Of a stretch of 5,155 nt of DNA, positions 1-4,904 are shown piece by piece. The position numbers were made by a program, and so were the translations under genes. Origin of the DNA: Methylobacteriaceae bacterium (GTDB lineage: Bacteria > Pseudomonadota > Alphaproteobacteria > Rhizobiales > Beijerinckiaceae); the NCBI GenBank assembly GCA_031272615.1, contig JAISTL010000306.1, positions 1 through 5,155 of the forward strand, given 5' to 3'. The notes under the pieces are model-generated. The model had not been told where the DNA came from and ran no database searches. It saw only the letters and a program-made list of their open reading frames with translations. Position 1 is the stretch's first letter. Every line of letters begins with the position of its first letter.

Positions 1-30
1 ATACGCCCCGGCTTGGTGCTCCCGGATCAT
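1..30 (-). CDS. Possible start of a divergent gene, cut by the left edge
   Basis: A minus-strand frame opens with ATG at position 30 and reads MIREHQAGAY to the window edge. It is preceded in frame by a TGA stop at 43-45, so any gene here must start at this ATG or at the TTG just before it. No convincing ribosome binding site precedes it; the nearest G-rich run is about 18 bases upstream. A gene divergent from the exonuclease gene would be a natural arrangement, but ten residues do not identify a family. This is a weak call, listed only because the edge is otherwise unexplained. Confidence 0.22.
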   Translation of the reverse strand, partial: MIREHQAGAY

Positions 31-191
31 CAATCTAAAATCTCAAACCCCCGATGTCCTTCCTCCGGTGGAACATGAAAAATTCTTAACGTCCCGCGGG
101 CGCAAAATCTCCACGAAAACATTGTGCATCCGGATATTCTGACGTAAAGTCCAGTGGGGTAATACGGGGTTAGGGGCGGCACGAAGTCCTG
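31..191. other. Upstream region of the exonuclease gene, no gene seen
   Basis: About 160 bases lie before the ribosome binding site of the exonuclease gene. I see no coding frame of plausible composition here. The only promoter-like pair is CTGACG (139-144) and TAATAC (160-165), with a 15-bp spacer that is shorter than ideal, so I do not call it as a promoter. If the left-edge frame is real, this would be the shared divergent promoter region. Confidence 0.4.
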
Positions 192-198
192 AAAGGAG
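192..198 (+). promoter_or_regulatory. Ribosome binding site fixing the TTG start of the exonuclease gene
   Basis: AAAGGAG lies seven bases before the TTG at 206. It is too far (22 bases) from the ATG at 221 to serve that codon. It therefore supports initiation at TTG. Confidence 0.7.
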
Positions 199-205
199 TA
201 AGGAC

Positions 206-1021
206 TTGCGGTTTGCCGTCATGACTTGGAACGTCAACTCGGTCCGCTTGCGACTGGGGCAGGTCGTTCGTGTGCTGAACGAGCTCAGCCCCGATGTATT
301 GTGCCTGCAGGAAACCAAGTGTCCCGATGACAAGTTCCCCTCGGGCGATTTTGCCGCCGCCGGATATCCGTTCATTGCGCGGGTGGGGTTCAAGGGGTTG
401 AACGGCGTGGCCGTTCTGTCGAAATATCCGTTCCGCCGTTGTGCGTCGCTGAATTTCTGCGAACGGCAGGATGCGCGCCATATTTCAGTGATTCTCGGCG
501 ATGAGGCGGGCGAGGCCGCCGGGTTAACCATCAACAACTTTTACGTTCCTGCCGGCGGCGACGTGCCGGACCCGGAGGAAAACCCCAAGTTCGCCCACAA
601 GCTGCGCTACCTCGCGGAGTTGCGCCGGTGGAGCGAACGCGACATGGAAACCCGCCGCAAAAGCATTCTGGTGGGGGATTTGAACATCGCGCCGCTGACG
701 GACGACGTGTGGTCTCATCGGCAGCTTCTCGGCGTGGTCAGCCACAGCCCGGTGGAAACCGAAACCCTGGAGGCGCTGCGCACCGAGACCGGCTGGCTGG
801 ATGCGCCGCGCATTCTCGTTCCGCCGCCGCACAAGCTGTTCACCTGGTGGAGCTACAGATCCACCGGCTGGCGCGATGTCGACAAGGGGCGACGTCTCGA
901 TCATATCTGGACGTCGCAGGACCTGAAAGAGACCATCGAGAGCGTTGCCGTGCTGCGGGAAGCCCGCAGCTGGGAACCGCCCTCCGACCACGCGCCGCTG
1001 CAACTGGTGCTGCAGCTCTGA
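206..1021 (+). CDS. xth: Exodeoxyribonuclease III family AP endonuclease
   Basis: This encodes a cytoplasmic base-excision-repair nuclease of the exonuclease III (EEP) family. The family cuts 5' of abasic sites and removes 3' blocking groups and nucleotides from duplex DNA using a divalent metal. The 271-residue length is close to E. coli XthA (268). The motifs fall in order: TWNVNSVR at 7-14 (metal-site N9), LQETK at 34-38 (E36), NFYVPAGGD with Y113, GDLNIAP with D158 and N160, RRLDHIW with D232, and SDHAPL with D261 and H262. All expected catalytic residues are present, so the enzyme should be active. The TTG start has a good ribosome binding site and gives the usual family N-terminus; the ATG at 221 would remove the first beta strand. 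NFYVPAGGD resembles alphaproteobacterial homologues. No strong promoter or terminator is evident. Family assignment is firm; the choice between xth paralogues is not. Confidence 0.95.
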   Translation: MRFAVMTWNVNSVRLRLGQVVRVLNELSPDVLCLQETKCPDDKFPSGDFAAAGYPFIARVGFKGLNGVAVLSKYPFRRCASLNFCERQDARHISVILGDEAGEAAGLTINNFYVPAGGDVPDPEENPKFAHKLRYLAELRRWSERDMETRRKSILVGDLNIAPLTDDVWSHRQLLGVVSHSPVETETLEALRTETGWLDAPRILVPPPHKLFTWWSYRSTGWRDVDKGRRLDHIWTSQDLKETIESVAVLREARSWEPPSDHAPLQLVLQL

Positions 1022-1094
1022 ATTTTGCCGACCGGGCTTCGGGGCGACGGCGCGGGCACACCGGCGATGACGTGCAACAGTGCGCAAGAACCGA
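1022..1094. other. Spacer between the exonuclease gene and the tRNA, no gene seen
   Basis: This GC-rich spacer could form short hairpins (for example CCGA/TCGG near 1027-1041), but no T run follows, so an intrinsic terminator cannot be supported. Confidence 0.4.
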
Positions 1095-1123
1095 TTGACG
1101 TTGCATCCGAAGTTGGGTAAGAG
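1095..1123 (+). promoter_or_regulatory. Candidate promoter of the tRNA-Leu gene
   Basis: TTGACG (1095-1100) serves as a -35 element and, after 17 bp, TAAGAG (1118-1123) as a poor -10. Transcription would start near 1130, giving a leader of about eight bases before the mature tRNA, which is typical. The -35 and spacing are good but the -10 matches consensus at only about three of six positions. Confidence 0.45.
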
Positions 1124-1137
1124 GCTGTTCACGTGTT

Positions 1138-1222
1138 GCCCCTGTGGCGGAATTGGTAGACGCGCTCGACTCAAAATCGAGTTCTGCAAAGAGTGCTGGT
1201 TCGAGTCCGGCCAGGGGCACCA
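1138..1222 (+). tRNA. tRNA-Leu, anticodon CAA
   Basis: This is a complete class II (long variable arm) tRNA that reads UUG leucine codons. The acceptor stem GCCCCTG (1138-1144) pairs with CAGGGGC (1212-1218), followed by discriminator A and an encoded CCA (1219-1222). The D stem is GCG/CGC with a GG-containing loop. The anticodon stem CTCGA/TCGAG (1165-1169 and 1177-1181) closes loop CTCAAAA, placing CAA at 1172-1174. The variable arm folds as TTCT/AGAG around a GCAA tetraloop (1182-1193). The T arm GCTGG-TTCGAGT-CCGGC (1195-1211) has one G-T pair. Discriminator A73, the long variable arm and the anticodon agree on leucine. tRNA genes are frequent integration neighbourhoods, but here the repeated sequence lies in the adjacent mtaB fragment and the tRNA itself looks intact. 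Confidence 0.97.
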
Positions 1223-1240
1223 TTTCCTATTATAGGAAAT
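1222..1240. repeat. Inverted repeat directly after the tRNA
   Basis: ATTTCCTA (1222-1229) and TAGGAAAT (1233-1240) form a perfect 8-bp stem around a three-base loop. The first base is the last A of the tRNA CCA. A T run does not follow on either strand, so it is not a classical intrinsic terminator. It may help 3' end formation or processing of the tRNA, or mark a mtaB transcript end on the other strand. Confidence 0.6.
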
Positions 1241-1283
1241 ATCATCATACGACTCTGACTATGAAACGGCGCGGCCGCTCCCC

Positions 1284-1478
1284 TTACAACCGGCGCGCCA
1301 GCAGTTCGTCACCGGTGCGGGCGATGCCCTCCACCGGCAGGAATGCGCCGGGCTCAACCGGCTCATCGAAACGCACCAGCGTAAAATCCGCCGCGCGGCC
1401 GACGGTTCCGGTTTCGCTCAGCACGGTGAGGCGCCGGCCGATCAGGCGCTCAAAATGCGCCACCAGCGCCGACCTCAC
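1284..1478 (-). pseudogene. mtaB: Orphan 3' fragment of mtaB (tRNA methylthiotransferase C-terminus)
   Basis: The frame encodes about 64 residues with the look of the C-terminal part of MtaB, the radical-SAM enzyme that methylthiolates t6A37 in tRNA. GRRLTVLSETG is followed by GRAADFTLV and ends GDELLARRL with a TAA stop. The radical-SAM body is missing. Upstream in the same frame the sequence continues open (FHVCW, RYAGRYTR) to a TGA at 1554-1556 but no longer resembles the family, so homology ends near 1478. A GTG at 1478 could start translation but has no evident binding site. The fragment aligns along most of its length with the mtaB tail at the right edge, same orientation, and includes the shared 28-bp identity. 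I read it as the displaced original 3' end of mtaB left by an insertion. A decayed tandem copy is the alternative. Confidence 0.72.
1374..1401. repeat. Left copy of an exact 28-bp direct repeat (att-like)
   Basis: These 28 bases are identical to 5013-5040. The repeat starts CACCAGCG and ends GCGGCCG, and on the minus strand it encodes the GRAADFTLV segment of mtaB. Identity breaks sharply on both sides, although a second 13-bp exact block (1408-1420, matching 5047-5059) lies in the same register. It could be a recombination crossover core or target duplication. Confidence 0.8.
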
Positions 1479-1617
1479 CCAGCAGACGTGGAAAATCCGT
1501 GTGTACCGGCCGGCATAGCGCCGCGCCCTCGCTGCTCCACCATCAAAAAAGCATCATCATCCCGCGGCGAATGGGTTGGCGATGGACGCCGGCTGTTACG
1601 GGTCCGCCGACAACGCT
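1479..1617. other. Left junction region of the island, no gene seen
   Basis: This stretch runs from the end of mtaB homology to the first operator palindrome. No frame on either strand has convincing coding composition; the short plus-strand frames crossing it run into the ATPase promoter. No repressor gene, integrase remnant or transposon end is recognisable. It is the probable start of foreign sequence. Confidence 0.5.
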
Positions 1618-1638
1618 TAACGAGAAATTTTCTCGTTA
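1618..1638. promoter_or_regulatory. Operator palindrome O1, upstream of the ATPase promoter
   Basis: This is a perfect palindrome of two 10-bp arms around one central base; the core half-sites are TAACGAGAA and TTCTCGTTA. It ends three bases before the -35 element. It is nearly identical to the palindrome at 1679-1699. A dimeric repressor site is the natural reading; the repressor family is unknown. Confidence 0.8.
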
Positions 1639-1640
1639 CA

Positions 1641-1669
1641 TTGACAGCTTTGACGAGTTTCGCTATATT
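1641..1669 (+). promoter_or_regulatory. Near-consensus sigma70 promoter of the ATPase-RloB operon
   Basis: A perfect -35 TTGACA (1641-1646), a 17-bp spacer and TATATT as -10 (1664-1669) predict a start near 1676 and a leader of about 35 bases. It is by far the best promoter in the window. It sits between two copies of the same palindrome, so a strong promoter held off by a repressor is likely. Confidence 0.85.
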
Positions 1670-1678
1670 TCATACAAA

Positions 1679-1699
1679 TAACGAGAATTATTCTCTTTA
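1679..1699. promoter_or_regulatory. Operator palindrome O2, at the predicted transcription start
   Basis: The left arm TAACGAGAA is identical to O1 and the right arm TTCTCTTTA differs at one base; the three central bases differ at two positions. It lies at and just after the predicted start, where a bound protein would block initiation or early elongation. Its centre is 61 bp from that of O1, close to six helical turns, so both sites face the same side of the DNA. Confidence 0.78.
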
Positions 1700-1711
1700 C
1701 GTGGTGTCAGG

Positions 1712-3058
1712 ATGCTGATCAGTTTCACCCTCGAAAACTGGATGTCGTTTCGCGACCCGGTCACCTTTTCAATGGTCGCCACACGGGAGCGGCAGCATGG
1801 CGACAGACTCTCCAAGCTCGGAAAATACCAGACACGACTTCTCCCGATTGCCGCGATTTACGGCGGCAACGCCTCCGGAAAAACCAATTTCTTCAAAGGG
1901 ATAAGATTCGCCCAAAATCTGGTTGTCAACGGGACCAAGCCCGACGGCACGATTCCCGTCGAGCCGTTCCGGTTGGACACTTCCCAAGTCGGACGCCCAT
2001 CACGACTCAAATTCGAGTTGTTGATTGACGAGACGATTTACGAGTTCAGCTTCGCGATGACCCGCGAGGCGATAGTGGAAGAAAAGCTGACGCTTGTCGC
2101 CGGCACAAGTGAAAAGCTGCTGTACCAACGCCGGGAAGGGAGAACCGATTTTGACGGGTCTCTACCCGAAAAACAGTTTCTGCAGTTTGTTTTCAAAGGA
2201 ACCCGGGATAACCAGCTCTTTCTGACCAACGCGATCTCCCAGAAAATCGACACGTTCCGGCCGGTCTACAACTGGTTCAAAGATACGCTTCAACTCGTCG
2301 CACCCGATTCGCGCTTCCAACCCTTCGAGCGGTTTTTCGATGAGGCGGACCCGCTTTACGAAAACATGAACGACTGGCTCGTACATCTCGACACCGGAAT
2401 CACGCATCTGGGCACTGAAGAGATTCCTTTCGACAACGCCCTACTGCCTGAACCCTTGAAGGCCGCGTTGCAGGAGGATGTGCGGGAAGGTGAAACGGTT
2501 CATCTCCAAAATGTTCCGCTCAACCACAGCTTTGTCGTGACCCGGAAAAACGGCGAACTGCTTGCCCGGAAGTTGGTGACCTTTCATTCCGGTGGGGACG
2601 ACACCCGGTACAAGTTCGAATTCCGCCAGGAATCAGACGGGTCGCGGCGGGTGATTGATCTGCTGCCGGCGTTCCTTGAACTGTCGGCCAGGGGCTCGAA
2701 CAAGGTTTACCTGATTGACGAGATTGACCGAAGCCTGCACACGGTGTTGACCCGTCGGTTGCTCGAAGCGTATCTGGCCGGATGTTCCGGGGAAACCAGA
2801 ACGCAACTGCTGCTGACGACACATGACGTTCTGCTTATGGATCAACGGCTTTTGCGCCGGGACGAGATGTGGGTCACCGAACGGAACGCCGCCGGGGCGT
2901 CGACATTGCTCTCTTTCAGCGAATTCAAGGACGTGCGGTATGACAAGGATATCCGCAAGAGCTACCTGCAGGGGCGGATGGGCGGAATTCCGCGGATTCT
3001 GTCGGGAGGCTCATTGGCCGCTCCCGGCCGCGCGGCGGTGATGGGCGGGGGCGACTGA
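1712..3058 (+). CDS. AAA/ABC-type ATPase of the RloA/AbiLi kind, defence-associated
   Basis: This 448-residue protein is an ABC-ATPase-like AAA protein (AAA_15/AAA_21 type) as found in bacterial defence loci. The N-terminus [15 protein letters not shown] matches the first strand typical of these ATPases and supports the ATG start. Walker A is GGNASGKT (K57). A divergent middle region spans about residues 70-300. SDGSRR at 308-313 sits where the ABC signature would be. Walker B is VYLIDEID (332-339; D336 and likely catalytic E337), followed by a SLH D-loop and TTHD with switch histidine H371. All ATPase elements are present, so activity is expected. The binding site is weak (GTGG, 1701-1704). 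The stop overlaps the RloB start, implying coupled translation and joint function. In known pairs this subunit is thought to sense infection or gate the partner. It is not identified as one particular system; relation to AbiL is inferred from the pairing. Confidence 0.85.
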   Translation: MLISFTLENWMSFRDPVTFSMVATRERQHGDRLSKLGKYQTRLLPIAAIYGGNASGKTNFFKGIRFAQNLVVNGTKPDGTIPVEPFRLDTSQVGRPSRLKFELLIDETIYEFSFAMTREAIVEEKLTLVAGTSEKLLYQRREGRTDFDGSLPEKQFLQFVFKGTRDNQLFLTNAISQKIDTFRPVYNWFKDTLQLVAPDSRFQPFERFFDEADPLYENMNDWLVHLDTGITHLGTEEIPFDNALLPEPLKAALQEDVREGETVHLQNVPLNHSFVVTRKNGELLARKLVTFHSGGDDTRYKFEFRQESDGSRRVIDLLPAFLELSARGSNKVYLIDEIDRSLHTVLTRRLLEAYLAGCSGETRTQLLLTTHDVLLMDQRLLRRDEMWVTERNAAGASTLLSFSEFKDVRYDKDIRKSYLQGRMGGIPRILSGGSLAAPGRAAVMGGGD

Positions 3059-3660
3059 TGCCGCGGGGAAGACGCAAACTCCGGAGACCCCTTGGCGAGC
3101 GCCCCTACCGCAAACTGTTCCTGATTGCGGTGGAAGGTGTGAAAACCGAGCGGCAGTATTTTGCCGTCTTCAACCAACTGCCTCCCGTGATTCGGGTGAT
3201 CTGCCCCAAAAGCGGCCACGACAGCTCGCCGCCCCAGGTATTGATGCGGAAGAAGAAACATCTGCGGGAAAAGGAGGAGGAGCTGAAATCCTCAGACGAA
3301 GCGTGGCTGGTGGTGGACAAGGATGAGTGGACCGACGAACAGTTGGCTCAGCTTCACGCGTGGGCACAAACGTGTAACAATTACCATTTCGCTCTCAGCA
3401 ACCCCAAATTTGAGTACTGGCTTCTGCTTCATTTTGAGGACAGCACCGGCGGCATCTCGTCACGCGAGTGCAGCGCCCGGCTGAAACACCATCTTGCCGA
3501 TTACGACAAGGGGATTGATCCGCGCCGGTTCACCCGCGCGCGGATTGACGACGCCATCCGCCGCGCCAGAGGGCGCGACACACCTTCATGTCCTGACTGG
3601 CCGCGCGCCCCCGGCAGCACCACGGTGTACCGGCTGGTCGACAACATTCTGAAGGCGTGA
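3058..3660 (+). CDS. rloB: RloB-family protein, likely effector of the ATPase pair
   Basis: The 200-residue product looks like the RloB family, named from genes linked to restriction loci in Campylobacter and related to AbiLii of lactococcal abortive infection. After a basic start (PRGRRKLRR), LIAVEGVKTERQYF at 22-35 gives the conserved E26 with KTE. A lysine-rich helix covers 62-78. WLVVDKDEW at 83-91 carries the acidic pair D87 and D89, and SNPKFEYWLLLHF at 114-126 is the most diagnostic block (E119). An early glutamate followed by a DxD resembles the metal site of Toprim-like nucleases, so a nucleic-acid-cutting effector is a reasonable inference but unproven. Its ATG shares one base with the ATPase stop (TGATG), with a G-rich binding site six bases before it. 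Length is within what I would expect for the family, with no sign of damage. No terminator is visible before the convergent neighbour. Confidence 0.85.
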   Translation: MPRGRRKLRRPLGERPYRKLFLIAVEGVKTERQYFAVFNQLPPVIRVICPKSGHDSSPPQVLMRKKKHLREKEEELKSSDEAWLVVDKDEWTDEQLAQLHAWAQTCNNYHFALSNPKFEYWLLLHFEDSTGGISSRECSARLKHHLADYDKGIDPRRFTRARIDDAIRRARGRDTPSCPDWPRAPGSTTVYRLVDNILKA

Positions 3661-3738
3661 GCGCGGTTTTCACGGGAACGCTCGTGCCCGGGCCGCCGCA
3701 GGTTCAAATCGTCTGCAAATCGTACTCGGCGTCGCAGA
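3661..3738. other. Convergent intergenic gap, no terminator supported
   Basis: The gap separates the 3' ends of the RloB gene and the nuclease gene. Small GC hairpins are possible (CACG/CGTG near 3671-3686), but neither strand has a following T run. Confidence 0.4.
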
Positions 3739-4863
3739 TCACGTATTGGGGAAATCGACAATCAAATCTGCGCCGAATTTCAATCCTGCGACTTCGGCGG
3801 CGATTTTCAACCATTTGTACTTTTCGGCATTGCTGCAATGGGTTCCGATCATCCAGCTCTGAGGCAGCGACTCCACATACTGTTGCCGTTTGGGCATTCC
3901 GGGATAGATCGCTTCAGGGGATTTCCCGAGATAAGCACATTTTCTCCCATGCATATCCGGATGCCGGGCGTAACGGTCCAAAAAACCCCGGTCATATTTG
4001 GAAAGCCGCGTCACCACATCCACCAAAGCGGATTTTGCGTCGGGATAAAACAATTGTTCTCCCTTCAACGTAACGCTGACGCTTCGAATGCCTTGGGCAG
4101 GTTTGCCGGGAATTTCCGTCGCGGGTCGAGGAACCTCCGGAGTTCCGGAAGCGCGAACACCGTGGGCGGCGGCGGTTTTGACGGCGCCCGCGGGACCGTT
4201 TACAAGTCCTTGTAAAAATTCCTGCGTATCCTTCTCTTCTGGTCGGTTTCCGGTGTGCGATTCCACCGCGTTGGCCAACAGCTCCACCAAACCCGGGTCG
4301 GCGCGCTTTATCAGTTGCTCCCAAACTCCCTTCAGCGCGTTTCGCGCCTCGCTGCGTTTATTGTTACGACGATATTCCCTGCGGGCATCCTCCAGGGCAT
4401 CTTCGCGAATCACCCTCTCATATTCGAGGTATCGCTTGAAAATCTCGATGGCGTCCTCCGCCGGGCGTTCATACAGGTCAAGCATTTGAACCTGTCGCTC
4501 CTCGTAATTTCCCTGCTCGGCGGGCAGATAGAAGCGCCAGGTTTGCCCATCGGTCAACGCGACAAAAGGAACGCCGGTATCAAAGGCATATTGCAGGACC
4601 TGCTTGACTCCTTCCTCCGCCTTTCCCGGTTGTTTCACCTCGATAAAAACGGCCGGTTTTCCCGGCGGATTGCACAAAGCAAAATCCGCGCGCCCTTCGC
4701 CTGTTTTGTACTCCGGCCACACGAGCCGGGTGTCCCAAATGTCCCAGCCGATGTTCTGAAGAATACTCAGCACGACACCCTGGGAAATAGCGCTTTCGTT
4801 GGGGAAACTGCTTGTTTTGAGGCGTTCGACAATTTCACCGATAGTCTTTGCTGTCAACGGCAT
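3739..4863 (-). CDS. Stand-alone HsdR N-terminal-like nuclease with an unknown C-terminal domain
   Basis: This 374-residue protein carries the nuclease part of a type I restriction R subunit without helicase or specificity partners. Residues 1-115 show the HsdR-N PD-(D/E)XK fold: helix with E23 (NESAISQGVV), GRADFAL with D60, FIEVKQ with E75 and K77, QVLQY at 88-92 (the QxxxY motif of type I nucleases), and LTDGQTWRFY. All catalytic residues are present. A charged, probably coiled-coil helix follows (about 135-175), then an Ala/Pro-rich linker (about 220-260) and a C-terminal domain I do not recognise (about 265-374, with KYDRGFLDRYARHP and SWMIGTHCSN). The ATG at 4863 has GGGAG eight bases upstream; an in-frame TTG at 4878 overlaps that site and is unlikely as the start. 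It follows the mtaB tail by 41 bp on the same strand, so co-transcription is possible. A DNA-cutting defence role is inferred from domain and context. Confidence 0.85.
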   Translation of the reverse strand: MPLTAKTIGEIVERLKTSSFPNESAISQGVVLSILQNIGWDIWDTRLVWPEYKTGEGRADFALCNPPGKPAVFIEVKQPGKAEEGVKQVLQYAFDTGVPFVALTDGQTWRFYLPAEQGNYEERQVQMLDLYERPAEDAIEIFKRYLEYERVIREDALEDARREYRRNNKRSEARNALKGVWEQLIKRADPGLVELLANAVESHTGNRPEEKDTQEFLQGLVNGPAGAVKTAAAHGVRASGTPEVPRPATEIPGKPAQGIRSVSVTLKGEQLFYPDAKSALVDVVTRLSKYDRGFLDRYARHPDMHGRKCAYLGKSPEAIYPGMPKRQQYVESLPQSWMIGTHCSNAEKYKWLKIAAEVAGLKFGADLIVDFPNT

Positions 4864-4871
4864 GTCATCTT

Positions 4872-4876
4872 CTCCC
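4872..4876 (-). promoter_or_regulatory. Ribosome binding site fixing the ATG start of the nuclease
   Basis: GGGAG on the minus strand lies eight bases before ATG 4863. It overlaps the possible upstream TTG start, which would add five residues (MGEDD), and so argues against that start. Confidence 0.65.
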
Positions 4877-4904
4877 AACCCTTTGGCACCCGAACCGGGA
4901 AGCC

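Noticed and set aside
43..1223. Long open frames antisense or out of frame to the exonuclease gene (43-537, 524-1189 and 840-1223 on minus; 628-1098 on plus)
   Set aside because: They are shadows of the well-supported exonuclease gene and tRNA in GC-rich DNA, with Arg/Pro-rich low-quality protein sequence.
1144..1518. Plus-strand open frame through the tRNA (reads MAELVDALDSKSS)
   Set aside because: This is the familiar false translation of a tRNA-Leu gene, and it runs on antisense to the mtaB fragment.
1455..1718. Two short plus-strand frames before the ATPase, considered as a regulator gene
   Set aside because: They lack a binding site and any HTH-like pattern, and they run through the operator and promoter region.
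3671..3690. Possible bidirectional terminator between the convergent genes
   Set aside because: Pairing is short or interrupted and there is no T run on either strand.
3698..3716. GGTTCAAATC resembles a tRNA T-loop and might be an attachment-site remnant
   Set aside because: The flanking bases do not pair as a T stem, no acceptor or anticodon arm is present, and it differs from the tRNA-Leu T arm at several positions.
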